From positions 1 through 26,606 of IMG/VR virus record IMGVR_UViG_3300034062_005176: a stretch of 26,606 nucleotides of DNA. The stretch is one strand, 5' to 3'. The DNA is from a virus. The notes beneath the pieces are model-generated. The model did not search any database. It saw only the letters and a list, made by a program, of their open reading frames with translations, and had not been told where the DNA came from. Positions 19,555-26,606 of this stretch are shown here, one piece after another (position 1 is the stretch's first letter; every line of letters starts with the position of its first letter). The translations under genes were made by a program, and so were the position numbers.

Positions 19555-19788
19555 ATGAGGAACGGGATGGCTTCTGGGCGTCTTGGCGTGACTCGACGGC
19601 AGAACGCCGTCCTGGAGTTTATCGCCAAGTACTGTGCGGAGCATGGGCATTCGCCCTCGTACCAGGAGATCGCTGACGCGGTCGGCATTGCCTCCAAGTC
19701 GGGTGTGAAGCGGCTGATCGACGGCCTTGTGGAGCGTGGTCGTCTGGAAATGCTACCTCGCCGGGCTCGTTCGATGGTGGTCGCATGA
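19555..19788 (+). CDS. LexA-type DNA-binding domain protein (no peptidase)
   Basis: 77 residues from the ATG at 19555 (GGAGG at eight bases). V-T-R-R-Q-N-A-V-L-E-F-I-A-K-Y-C-A-E-H-G-H-S-P-S-Y-x-E-I-A matches the winged-helix domain of LexA; A-V-G-I-A-S-K-S-G-V-K-R-L-I-D-G-L, with R-G-x-L and a final R-R-A-R-S, completes it. LexA normally continues with an S24 Ser-Lys protease; here the protein stops, so it cannot self-cleave. It might bind LexA-like operators and uncouple phage or host SOS control. Confidence 0.78.
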   Translation: MRNGMASGRLGVTRRQNAVLEFIAKYCAEHGHSPSYQEIADAVGIASKSGVKRLIDGLVERGRLEMLPRRARSMVVA

Positions 19789-19873
19789 ACTCCTTGACTG
19801 TTGGGGCAGAATTGGTTGAGATGGGCTCGTCTCTCCAAGACGCAGTGTTGGCTTCTCTCTTCGGACGAAACTT

Positions 19874-19900
19874 GACCCCCAGCGATGGGGGTCTTTTTTT
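19874..19900 (+). terminator. strong intrinsic terminator touching the large terminase start
   Basis: GACCCCC (19874-19880), AGCGAT, GGGGGTC (19887-19893), then seven T (19894-19900), immediately followed by the ATG of the next gene at 19901. It ends the small-gene unit. The only purine-rich ribosome-binding candidate for the next gene (GGGGG) lies inside the stem. Confidence 0.88.
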
Positions 19901-21409
19901 ATGAACCTCGAAGACATTCTGCCCAAAATCAGAGAGCTTCCCGAGTCTGAGCAGATGGAACTGCTCCGTCTGATAGAGAAGCTTGAGCAGTCCAAGAAGA
20001 TCGAAGCTGCTAGACAGAAGTTTCTGCCCTTCGTGGGAGAGACGTGGCCTGGGTTTATTCATGGCCGTCACCACGAGATCATGGGTGAGGCGTTCGAGCG
20101 GGTGCTGTTTGGAGACAGCAAGCGTCTGATTATCAACATGCCGCCCCGACATACTAAGTCGGAGTTCGCCTCTTACTTGCTGCCCGCTTGGTTTATGGGG
20201 AACTTTCCAGACAAGAAGATCATTCAAGCCACCCACACGGCTGAGTTGGCTGTGAACTTCGGTCGGAAGGTTAGGAACCTCATCGACAGTGAGGACTTCC
20301 AGAAGATCTTCCCTGGCGTGAAGCTACAGTCGGACTCGAAGGCGTCTGGTCGCTGGGCGACCGACAAGGGTGGAGAGTACTTCGCCGTAGGCGTCGGCGG
20401 GGCTATCGCCGGTAAGGGTGCGGACCTGTTCATTATTGATGACCCGCACACTGAGCAGGAGGCGATTCTCGCCGCCCATGACCCGACGATCTATGACAAG
20501 GCCTTTGACTGGTACACGTCCGGTCCCAGACAGCGTCTCCAGCCGGATGCCCGCATTGTGATCGTGATGACCCGATGGGGTAAGCGGGATCTGACGGGCC
20601 GTCTAATCCAGACATCTATGGAACGTGGAGACGGAGAGAGCGAGTGGGAGGTAATTGAGCTTCCTGCCATTCTGCCCTCCGGAAGCTCTCTGTGGCCTCA
20701 GTTCTGGAAGATCGAAGCGCTCGAAGCGCTCAAGGCTGAGCTTCCGGCACATAAGTGGAACGCGCAGTACCAGCAGCAGCCGACCAACGCCGAAGGTGCG
20801 ATCCTCAAGAGGGAGTGGTGGAAGCGCTGGCCGCAGTCTCGCCCGCCCGAGTGCGAGTATATTATTATCTCTGCCGACACCGCCTTCACCAAGAACAACC
20901 GCTCGGACTACAGCGCCTTCACGACCTGGGGCGTCTTTGACAAGCCCAACGACAACGGGATCGTGGGGCAGAATCTAATTCTCCTGGACGCCTTCAAGGA
21001 GCGGATGGAATTCCCCGATCTGAAGCAGAGAGCCCTTGAGGTCTATAAGGAGTGGCAGCCAGATACCCTGATGATCGAAGGCAAAGCCTCCGGCTTGCCT
21101 TTGATTCATGAGCTTCGGCAGCTTGGGATCCCTGTTTCCGAATTCACCCCGACCAGGGCTTCGGGCGACAAGATCATGCGGGCAAATAGTGTTAGCGATA
21201 TGTTTGCCTCTGGTATAGTCTGGGCTCCCGAAACCCGATGGGCCGATGAGGTCATCGAGGAATGTGCCTCCTTCCCAAATGGGGCTCACGACGACTATGT
21301 TGACGCGGTGATTATGGCTCTGATGCGATACCGACAGGGTGGGTTTGTGCGCCTGCCTTCGGACTACGACGATGAGCCTGATCTTCCGCGTCGCGCAGAG
21401 TACTACTGA
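19901..21409 (+). CDS. terL: terminase large subunit
   Basis: 502 residues. ATPase: adenine-binding region, deviant Walker A P-P-R-H-T-K-S (81-87), Walker B L-F-I-I-D-D (176-181) and coupling T-R-W (224-226). Nuclease: I-I-I-S-A-D-T-A-F (Asp326), L-M-I-E-G-K (Glu393) and H-D-D-Y-V-D-A (464-469). This is the motor and headful/cos cutting enzyme of packaging. Start at 19901 is taken for fit with family length, although its ribosome-binding site is hidden in the preceding terminator; Met19 at 19955 is the alternative. Ends 11 bases before the portal gene. Confidence 0.93.
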   Translation: MNLEDILPKIRELPESEQMELLRLIEKLEQSKKIEAARQKFLPFVGETWPGFIHGRHHEIMGEAFERVLFGDSKRLIINMPPRHTKSEFASYLLPAWFMGNFPDKKIIQATHTAELAVNFGRKVRNLIDSEDFQKIFPGVKLQSDSKASGRWATDKGGEYFAVGVGGAIAGKGADLFIIDDPHTEQEAILAAHDPTIYDKAFDWYTSGPRQRLQPDARIVIVMTRWGKRDLTGRLIQTSMERGDGESEWEVIELPAILPSGSSLWPQFWKIEALEALKAELPAHKWNAQYQQQPTNAEGAILKREWWKRWPQSRPPECEYIIISADTAFTKNNRSDYSAFTTWGVFDKPNDNGIVGQNLILLDAFKERMEFPDLKQRALEVYKEWQPDTLMIEGKASGLPLIHELRQLGIPVSEFTPTRASGDKIMRANSVSDMFASGIVWAPETRWADEVIEECASFPNGAHDDYVDAVIMALMRYRQGGFVRLPSDYDDEPDLPRRAEYY

Positions 21410-21420
21410 GGGGATTGGCT

Positions 21421-23856
21421 GTGGCTATCGACAAAGCGATGAACCCGCTGGGCAACCCCGCCGACGAGGACGTTGAGATTGAGATCGTGAATCCAGACGC
21501 TGTCTCGATTGAGACGGAGGACGGCGGGGCTATCATCATCCTTGGTCCTGAGATGTCCCAGGATCTGATGCCGGGTTTCAATGCCAATCTTGCTGAACAC
21601 ATGGACGAGAGCGATCTTGGGGCTATCGGCCATGACCTGTTGGATGATTTTGAATCTGACAGCCGCTCCCGCGAAGATTGGGAGCAGACTTACAAGAAGG
21701 GACTCGACCTCCTTGGACTGAAGATCGAGGACCGCTCTAGCCCCTGGCCTGGGGCCTGCGGCGTGTTTCACCCGATCCTGTCTGAAGCTGCGGTTCGCTT
21801 CCAGTCTCAGGCAATCATGGAGACCTTCCCTGCGGGCGGTCCCGTAAAGACCAAGATCGTTGGTCGTATTACTCCTGAGCGCGAGCGGCAGGCTCAGCGG
21901 GTCAAGGAAGACCTAAACTACATCCTGACTGAGAAGATGTCCGAGTACAGGAATGAGCATGAGCGCATGCTCTTCGCTCTCCCTCTTGCTGGGGCAGCAT
22001 TCAAGAAAGTGTACTTCGACCCGACCCTTGGTCGGCCTGCTTCGATCTATATCCCCGCTGAAGACTTTGTTGCCCCTTATGGGGCATCGGATCTCCAGAC
22101 CGCACCCCGATACACGCACATTATGCGGAAGCACCCGAACGAGATTCGGAAGCTTCAGGTCATGGGCTTCTATCGGGACGTTGATCTGTCCGAGCCCGTT
22201 CCTGACAGGAACGAGATCCAGCGCACCAAGGATAAGCTTGCGGGCGAAGAGCAGATCGACACGGACGACCGGCATCAGTTGCTGGAAGTTCACGTTGATC
22301 TGGATCTGCCGGGCTACGAGGATGTAGGCAAGGACGGCGAACCGACTGGGATCGCCCTCCCCTATGTCGTGACGGTCGAGCGTTCGACGGGCGTGGTCCT
22401 GTCTATTTACCGGAACTGGAAGCAGGGCGACGAACTCAAGCTGAAGCGTCAGCACTTTGTTCAGTATGGGTACATCCCTGGTTTCGGTTTCTACCCCTTC
22501 GGCCTGATCCACCTGATCGGTGGTATCGCCAAGTCTGCGACTTCGATCCTGCGTCAGCTTGTGGATGCGGGTACGCTGGCTAACCTTCCCGCCGGTCTGA
22601 AGGCTCGTGGCCTTCGTATCAAGGGCGACAGCACGCCCCTGATGCCGGGCGAGTTCCGGGACGTTGATGTCCCCTCTGGGGCCATCAAGGACAGCATTAC
22701 CTTCCTGCCCTACAAGGAACCGTCTCAGGTTCTTGCTGGTCTCCTTGGCACGCTCGTTGAGGAGGGCCGTCGCTTCGCGTCGATTGCCGATCTTCAGATT
22801 GGTGATGCCAACCAGAGTGCCCCGGTAGGCACGACCCTGGCTCTCATGGAGCGGGCGATGAAGGTGATGTCTGCGGTGCAGGCTCGTCTTCATGCCTCGA
22901 TGAAGCAGGAACTGGACCTCCTGGTTGAGATTATCCAGGAGAACATGAAGGGCGACTACGACTACGAGACGGATCTCGGGGCCACTCGAACCGCTGACTA
23001 TGATGGCAGAATCGACGTGATTCCGGTCACTGACCCGAATGCTGCCTCCCTGTCTCAGCGCGTTGTCCAGTACCAAGCCGCGCTTCAGTTGGCCCAGCAG
23101 GCTCCGCAGATGTACGATCTGCCGGAGCTTCACCGGCAGATGCTGACGGTCCTGGGCATTCAGGATCCTGGCAAGATCATCCCCAACACGGATGAGAAGA
23201 AGCCTATGGATCCCGTGTCTGAGAACATGGCGATCCTGTCTGGTAAGCCAGTGAAGGCGTTCCTCTACCAAGATCATGAGGCCCACATTAAGGTCCACAT
23301 GACGGCGATGCAGGATCCCAAGATCCTTGCTCTGGTCGGTCAGTCTCCCCAGGCCAGCATGATCCAGGCTGCGGCGATGGCTCACATCGCTGAGCATATC
23401 GGCTTCCAGTATCGTCGGGAGATCGAGAACCAGCTTGGCGTGGAACTGCCGCCTCCTGACGCTCCCCTGCCGGAAGACATCGAGGTGGCCCTGTCTAAGC
23501 TGGTTGCAGACGCGGCAGGCAAGCTGCTTCAGAAGGACCAAGCTGAGGCGCAGCAGCAGGAAATCCAGCAGAAGATGCAGGATCCCGTTGTCATGGCCCA
23601 GATGCAGGACGCCCAGAACAAGCAGGCTGAGATCCAGCGCAAAATGGCGAAGGACCAAGCCGATCAGATGTCGCGTGAGCGTCAGCAGCAGATCGAGGTC
23701 GAGCGGATTCGCTCTCAGGAGCGCATCGCTGGGATGAATGCTGGGATCAAGTCTATGTCTCAGCAGCAGGAGTTTGAGCAGAAGCGCGACTACGACATCG
23801 CCAAGCTGAAGCTTGATGCGATCCGGGCTGGCGCTGATCTGGCTAGGGGCAAGTGA
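21421..23856 (+). CDS. portal protein
   Basis: 811 residues from a GTG at 21421 (AGGGG seven bases upstream; an in-frame TTG at 21415 is less likely). Reads as a large portal: acidic N-terminal region, L-D-D-F-E-S-D-S-R-S-R-E-D-W-E, then the W-P-G-A-C-G-V-F-H-P-I-L-S-E-A patch, P-A-E-D-F-V-A-P-Y, and a long C-terminal coiled coil rich in Gln (last 150 residues). Forms the 12-mer channel for DNA. Overlaps the next gene (TGATG). Matches the portals of marine alphaproteobacterial phages as I remember them. Confidence 0.88.
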   Translation: MAIDKAMNPLGNPADEDVEIEIVNPDAVSIETEDGGAIIILGPEMSQDLMPGFNANLAEHMDESDLGAIGHDLLDDFESDSRSREDWEQTYKKGLDLLGLKIEDRSSPWPGACGVFHPILSEAAVRFQSQAIMETFPAGGPVKTKIVGRITPERERQAQRVKEDLNYILTEKMSEYRNEHERMLFALPLAGAAFKKVYFDPTLGRPASIYIPAEDFVAPYGASDLQTAPRYTHIMRKHPNEIRKLQVMGFYRDVDLSEPVPDRNEIQRTKDKLAGEEQIDTDDRHQLLEVHVDLDLPGYEDVGKDGEPTGIALPYVVTVERSTGVVLSIYRNWKQGDELKLKRQHFVQYGYIPGFGFYPFGLIHLIGGIAKSATSILRQLVDAGTLANLPAGLKARGLRIKGDSTPLMPGEFRDVDVPSGAIKDSITFLPYKEPSQVLAGLLGTLVEEGRRFASIADLQIGDANQSAPVGTTLALMERAMKVMSAVQARLHASMKQELDLLVEIIQENMKGDYDYETDLGATRTADYDGRIDVIPVTDPNAASLSQRVVQYQAALQLAQQAPQMYDLPELHRQMLTVLGIQDPGKIIPNTDEKKPMDPVSENMAILSGKPVKAFLYQDHEAHIKVHMTAMQDPKILALVGQSPQASMIQAAAMAHIAEHIGFQYRREIENQLGVELPPPDAPLPEDIEVALSKLVADAAGKLLQKDQAEAQQQEIQQKMQDPVVMAQMQDAQNKQAEIQRKMAKDQADQMSRERQQQIEVERIRSQERIAGMNAGIKSMSQQQEFEQKRDYDIAKLKLDAIRAGADLARGK

Positions 23857-24053
23857 TGGTCTCTGACGACAGCGTCCTGGAGTATCTTCGCAAGAAGATT
23901 CGGGACATGATGAACGAACACGCTGACTTCGTGGCTACCGGCGCGGCTCAGGATTGGGCAGAATACCGTCACCACGTCGGCGTGATTGAAGGTTTGGCGA
24001 AAGCCGAAAGGGAATTGCTGGATTTGGAAGAACGTCTTCGCCAGCATGACTAA
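23856..24053 (+). CDS. small coiled protein between portal and co-chaperonin
   Basis: 65 residues from the ATG at 23856, sharing its first base with the portal TGA; AGGGGC upstream. Helical with a strongly charged end (GLAKAERELLDLEERLRQHD) and a D-W-A-E-Y-R-H-H-V-G-V-I-E-G core. Position and size match small head proteins that often follow portal genes in this type of cassette. Exact role unknown; maybe a portal or scaffold cofactor. Confidence 0.65.
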   Translation: MVSDDSVLEYLRKKIRDMMNEHADFVATGAAQDWAEYRHHVGVIEGLAKAERELLDLEERLRQHD

Positions 24054-24054
24054 C

Positions 24055-24069
24055 CACCCATCATGGGTG
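24055..24069 (+). repeat. short hairpin after the portal-adjacent gene
   Basis: CACCCA, loop TCA, TGGGTG, directly after the stop at 24053 and followed by AGGGT/ACCCT pairing; no U-run. May slow decay or adjust translation of the following co-chaperonin gene, which has its own AAAGGA site. Confidence 0.42.
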
Positions 24070-24111
24070 CAGGGTATCGCACGACCCTAACAGTGCGCTT
24101 AAAGGACTACT

Positions 24112-24489
24112 ATGCTTAACGTTGATATCAAGATGCCGGATGAAGAGGCTCGGGGCGCAACCCAGCTTCCAGAACCTTCCGGTTTCAGGCTTCTGATCGC
24201 CCTTCCGGAGCTTGAAGAGAAGACCGACTCTGGCATTTACTTGCCGGAACAGGTGCGTGAGAAAGAATCCCTTGCAACGGTTGTTGGCTTCGTCCTAAAG
24301 ATGGGGTCGCTCGCCTATAAGGATCCCAACAAGTTCCCTGACGGGGCTTGGTGCAAGGAGGGAGACTGGGTTTTGTTCCGTGCGTACAGCGGCACTCGTA
24401 TCAAGATTCATGGTCGGGAGTTCCGGATCATTAATGACGATACGGTCGAGGGCGTTGTCGAGGATCCCAGGGGGATTGCACGGGCATGA
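24112..24489 (+). CDS. GroES-like co-chaperonin
   Basis: 125 residues with AAAGGA before the ATG. Residues 20-45 (PSGFRLLIALPELEEKTDSG, then IYLPEQ) match the GroES start with mobile loop (here E-K-T-D-S-G-I-Y-L-P, hydrophobic I-Y-L like the GroEL-binding I-V-L). Next: A-T-V-V-G-F-V-L-K-M-G, K-E-G-D-W-V-L-F, and the end I-I-N-D-D-T-V-E-G-V-V. A GroES-like dome insert is short. Such phage proteins replace host GroES so GroEL can fold a large capsid protein, as gp31 does in T4. Sits before the scaffold gene. Confidence 0.82.
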   Translation: MLNVDIKMPDEEARGATQLPEPSGFRLLIALPELEEKTDSGIYLPEQVREKESLATVVGFVLKMGSLAYKDPNKFPDGAWCKEGDWVLFRAYSGTRIKIHGREFRIINDDTVEGVVEDPRGIARA

Positions 24490-25400
24490 GCGCTACACGA
24501 AAGGCCGAAGAGGCCGACGACGACTTCGAGATCGAGATCGTTGATGACGCGGCTGATGAAGATCGTGGTCGTCCTCTAGCCCCAGAGGTTACGGACAACG
24601 ACGACGACATCACCGTCAGTGATGACGAGGTCTCCAATTACAGCGCGAGTGTGAAGAAGCGCCTGAAGGAACTCTCCTTCAAGACGCACTCTGAGCGCCG
24701 TGCGAAGGAGTACGCCGCCAAGGAGCGTGACGAGGCCATTCGTTTGGCTGAGCGCCTTGCGGAAGAGAACAAGAAGTATCGCGAGCTTGCTGGCAACACT
24801 GAGCAGTTTGCGGCCAATCAAGCCAAGGCTCGCGCCGAAGGTGACATCGCCGCCACCAAGCGGGCGATGAAGGAAGCCTTCGAGTCTGGCGATACGGAGA
24901 AGTTCCTGGATTACCAGGAGCAGCTTCAGCGCTTCGTGAACGAACACGAGCGCTACGCTAACTACAGGCCCGCTCCGGTTCCTGAACCGACCTATGAGAT
25001 TCCGAAGCCCCGCCCTCAGCCCGATACGAAGGTTGTGGACTGGGCTAATAAGAATCCCTGGTTCGAGGGGCAGAACGAGCTTGAGAAAGAGATGACGGGT
25101 TATGCCTACGCGGTCAGCGACATGCTGATTCGTGACAGCAAGATCGACCCGCGTAGCGATAAGTACTTTGAGGAACTTAACAAGCGCATCGAGCGCCGGT
25201 TCCCCGAGTACTTCCAGAAGTCTGAGCCGGAAATTGACGCGACGGCAAAGGCATCTCCGGTGGTGGCCGCTGCAACCAGAACGGCCAAGACCACCCGCAC
25301 AGTGCGTCTAACCCCGACCCAGGTCTCCGTCGCACGTAGGCTCGGTCTCACGCCTGAGCAGTACTACGCTCAGTATAAGAAGGATTACGGTCATGGCTGA
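24486..25400 (+). CDS. scaffold-like protein
   Basis: 304 residues, ATGA overlap with the co-chaperonin gene. Very acidic start (D-D-D-F-E-I-E-I-V-D-D-A-A-D-E-D, then T-D-N-D-D-D-I-T-V-S-D-D-E-V), long coiled helix (KKRLKELSFK through A-E-E-N-K-K-Y-R-E-L), Pro-rich hinge (about 160-180) and a basic C-terminus (about 265-304; R-L-T-P-T-Q-V-S-V-A-R-R-L-G-L-T-P-E-Q-Y-Y-A) typical of the capsid-binding end of scaffolds. Chaperones capsid assembly and is expelled. Overlaps the next gene by 8 bases. Confidence 0.72.
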   Translation: MSATRKAEEADDDFEIEIVDDAADEDRGRPLAPEVTDNDDDITVSDDEVSNYSASVKKRLKELSFKTHSERRAKEYAAKERDEAIRLAERLAEENKKYRELAGNTEQFAANQAKARAEGDIAATKRAMKEAFESGDTEKFLDYQEQLQRFVNEHERYANYRPAPVPEPTYEIPKPRPQPDTKVVDWANKNPWFEGQNELEKEMTGYAYAVSDMLIRDSKIDPRSDKYFEELNKRIERRFPEYFQKSEPEIDATAKASPVVAAATRTAKTTRTVRLTPTQVSVARRLGLTPEQYYAQYKKDYGHG

Positions 25401-25848
25401 CCGCACCCCCCGCGACCTTGAAACGCGCGAGCAGCAGGCTCGCCCGACTTCTTGGCGTCCTCCTTCTTTGCTGCCCGACCCGAAGCCGGAACCGGGCTAT
25501 GTCTTCCGCTGGGTCCGCACCAGCATGATGAATGCTGCGGACAACACCAACGTCAGCAAGCAGCTTCGCGAGGGCTACGTGCCCGTTCGTGCAGATGACC
25601 ATCCTGAGCTTATGCTGGCAGCCGACCCCAATAGTCGCTTCAAGGGCAACATTGAGGTTGGCGGTCTCCTTCTGTGTAAGATTCCGGAGGAGGTCGCGCG
25701 TCAGCGTGACGCCTACTACCGGAATATGGCGCATCAGCAGATGGAAAGCGTGGACAACAACCTTATGCGCGAGAGTGATCCTCGCATGCCCGTCCTCCGC
25801 CCGGAGCGGTCATCGAAGACCACGTTCGGTCGTGGCCCCAGGGAATGA
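25393..25848 (+). CDS. unknown head-cassette protein
   Basis: 151 residues, overlaps the scaffold gene by 8 bases. Soluble; starts with a Pro/Arg-rich tract (TSWRPPSLLPDPKPEPGYVF), then R-W-V-R-T-S, K-Q-L-R-E-G-Y-V-P-V-R-A-D-D-H-P-E-L, G-N-I-E-V-G-G-L-L-L-C-K-I-P-E-E-V, ending in a basic tail. The arrangement (scaffold, this gene, decoration, capsid) recurs in marine phage genomes as I recall; role not known. Confidence 0.66.
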   Translation: MADRTPRDLETREQQARPTSWRPPSLLPDPKPEPGYVFRWVRTSMMNAADNTNVSKQLREGYVPVRADDHPELMLAADPNSRFKGNIEVGGLLLCKIPEEVARQRDAYYRNMAHQQMESVDNNLMRESDPRMPVLRPERSSKTTFGRGPRE

Positions 25849-25894
25849 TCTCTTGGGCCGTAAATCCCCAATCTCAGAAGAAAGGTAACGGAAA

Positions 25895-26533
25895 GTGGCA
25901 TCGACCTCTTCCCCGTACGGGCTTCGCCCGCTGAACCTTCTGGGTGGTCAGTCGTACGCTGGTTCGACTCGCGAGTACGCGATTCCTGCCAGCTACGGCA
26001 CGAGCATCCAGTACGGTGACCCGGTGATCATCACGAACACCGGCTCGACTCGTGGTACACTGGCTCGCTTCAACGCGACCACGACCGCTGCGACCATCAC
26101 CTCGACGGGTGGCGGCTTCGGCTTCGTGGGCGTGTTCGTGGGCTGCACGTTCACCGACCCGACCTACGGTACGGTGTTCCGCCAGAACTACACGTCTGGC
26201 AACGCGGCGACGGACATCATGGCTTATGTCGTGGATGACCCGGACGCTCTGTTCCAGGTGCAGGCTGACGACACCCTTGGTCAGACGGCTCTGGGCTGCA
26301 ACGCGGCTCTGATCCAGACGGTTGCTGGCAACAGCGGCGCGAACATCAACTCTGGCGTTGGCCTCGATGCCTCCAGCATCGCGACGACCAACACCCTTCC
26401 GGTTCGTATTGTTGACTTCGTCAACAGCACGACCAGCCAGATTGGTGATGCGTACACCGACGTGATCGTGCGTATCAACACGCACTTCCACCGCACCGGC
26501 AATACCGGCTCTGCCGGTACGGCTGCCAGCTAA
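25895..26533 (+). CDS. decoration-like head protein
   Basis: 212 residues started at GTG 25895 (AAAGG upstream). Begins M-A-S-T-S-S-P-Y-G-L-R-P-L-N-L-L-G-G, rich in Gly, Ser, Thr and Asn; no charged helices; reads as beta-strand, jelly-roll-like or Ig-like. Its place right before the capsid gene and its Gly/Ser content suggest a capsid-stabilising decoration protein. No catalytic residues. Confidence 0.65.
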   Translation: MASTSSPYGLRPLNLLGGQSYAGSTREYAIPASYGTSIQYGDPVIITNTGSTRGTLARFNATTTAATITSTGGGFGFVGVFVGCTFTDPTYGTVFRQNYTSGNAATDIMAYVVDDPDALFQVQADDTLGQTALGCNAALIQTVAGNSGANINSGVGLDASSIATTNTLPVRIVDFVNSTTSQIGDAYTDVIVRINTHFHRTGNTGSAGTAAS

Positions 26534-26547
26534 GGAGGCTGTGAAAG

Positions 26548-26606
26548 ATGGCTATTTCACGCGCACAGCTTCTCAAGGAACTGCTTCCGGGTCTGAACGC
26601 TCTGTT
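26548..26606 (+). CDS. major capsid protein, N-terminus only (cut by the right edge)
   Basis: AAGGAGG precedes an ATG at 26548. The 19 visible residues, MAISRAQLLKELLPGLNAL, match the start of the major capsid proteins of pelagiphage-like and related alphaproteobacterial phages (A-I-S-R-A-Q-L-x-K-E-L-x-P-G-L-N-A-L) as I remember them. The gene continues beyond the window. Confidence 0.62.
   Translation, partial: MAISRAQLLKELLPGLNAL

Noticed and set aside
21913-23658. A 581-codon open frame on the minus strand
   Set aside because: Antisense to the portal gene, composed mainly of His, Leu and Arg from codon mirroring; portal motifs are on the + strand.

Overview
This window is part of a tailed double-stranded DNA phage (Caudoviricetes) genome, or a prophage. 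It has a packaging and head cassette on the + strand, phage-type replication and recombination genes, and long runs of very small, tightly overlapping minus-strand genes. Base composition is GC-rich. Codon use, the HNH-like, MarR-like and LexA-like small proteins and the style of the head proteins suggest a phage of an alphaproteobacterium or a related aquatic proteobacterium. That host is inferred from protein style only. I see no integrase, tRNA, CRISPR array or insertion sequence.

Layout. (1) 1-7622, minus strand: a nearly gapless early or middle operon. It encodes a Cas4-like PD-(D/E)XK nuclease, then many small unknown proteins (several membrane proteins, an HTH protein, an alpha-CTD-like protein), a MazG-like pyrophosphohydrolase, an ERF recombinase, an SSB-like protein, and at the left edge an HNH-like nuclease. 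(2) 7729-10955, plus strand: a RusA-like resolvase, about 750 bp of very hairpin-rich non-coding sequence, a small basic protein and a T7 gp4-like primase-helicase, ending at a terminator hairpin (10966-10987). (3) 18096-11012, minus strand: a sigma70-like promoter, about 660 nt of hairpin-rich leader, then a MoxR-type AAA+ ATPase with its partner protein, a MarR-like regulator, two tandem paralogs, and a series of small coiled-coil or single-membrane-span proteins. (4) 18310 to the end, plus strand: terminase small subunit, a non-coding pyrimidine-rich tract, two small genes (one a LexA DNA-binding domain only), a strong intrinsic terminator touching the terminase large subunit start, portal, GroES-like co-chaperonin, scaffold-like protein, decoration-like protein and the start of the major capsid gene.

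How the genes fit together. ERF, SSB-like protein, Cas4-like nuclease, RusA and primase-helicase form a replication and recombination toolkit. Terminase, portal, co-chaperonin, scaffold, decoration and capsid genes form the virion assembly line. The MoxR ATPase and its partner are probably a chaperone or remodelling pair acting on an unknown target.

Most worth following up: two large candidate structured RNAs (8137-8805 on + and 17404-18062 on -), a 9-mer (GGGGCAGAA) present 12 times and strongly over-represented, a duplicated intercistronic hairpin whose wobble pairs show it works as minus-strand RNA, and the terminator that overlaps the region where the terminase large subunit ribosome-binding site should be.
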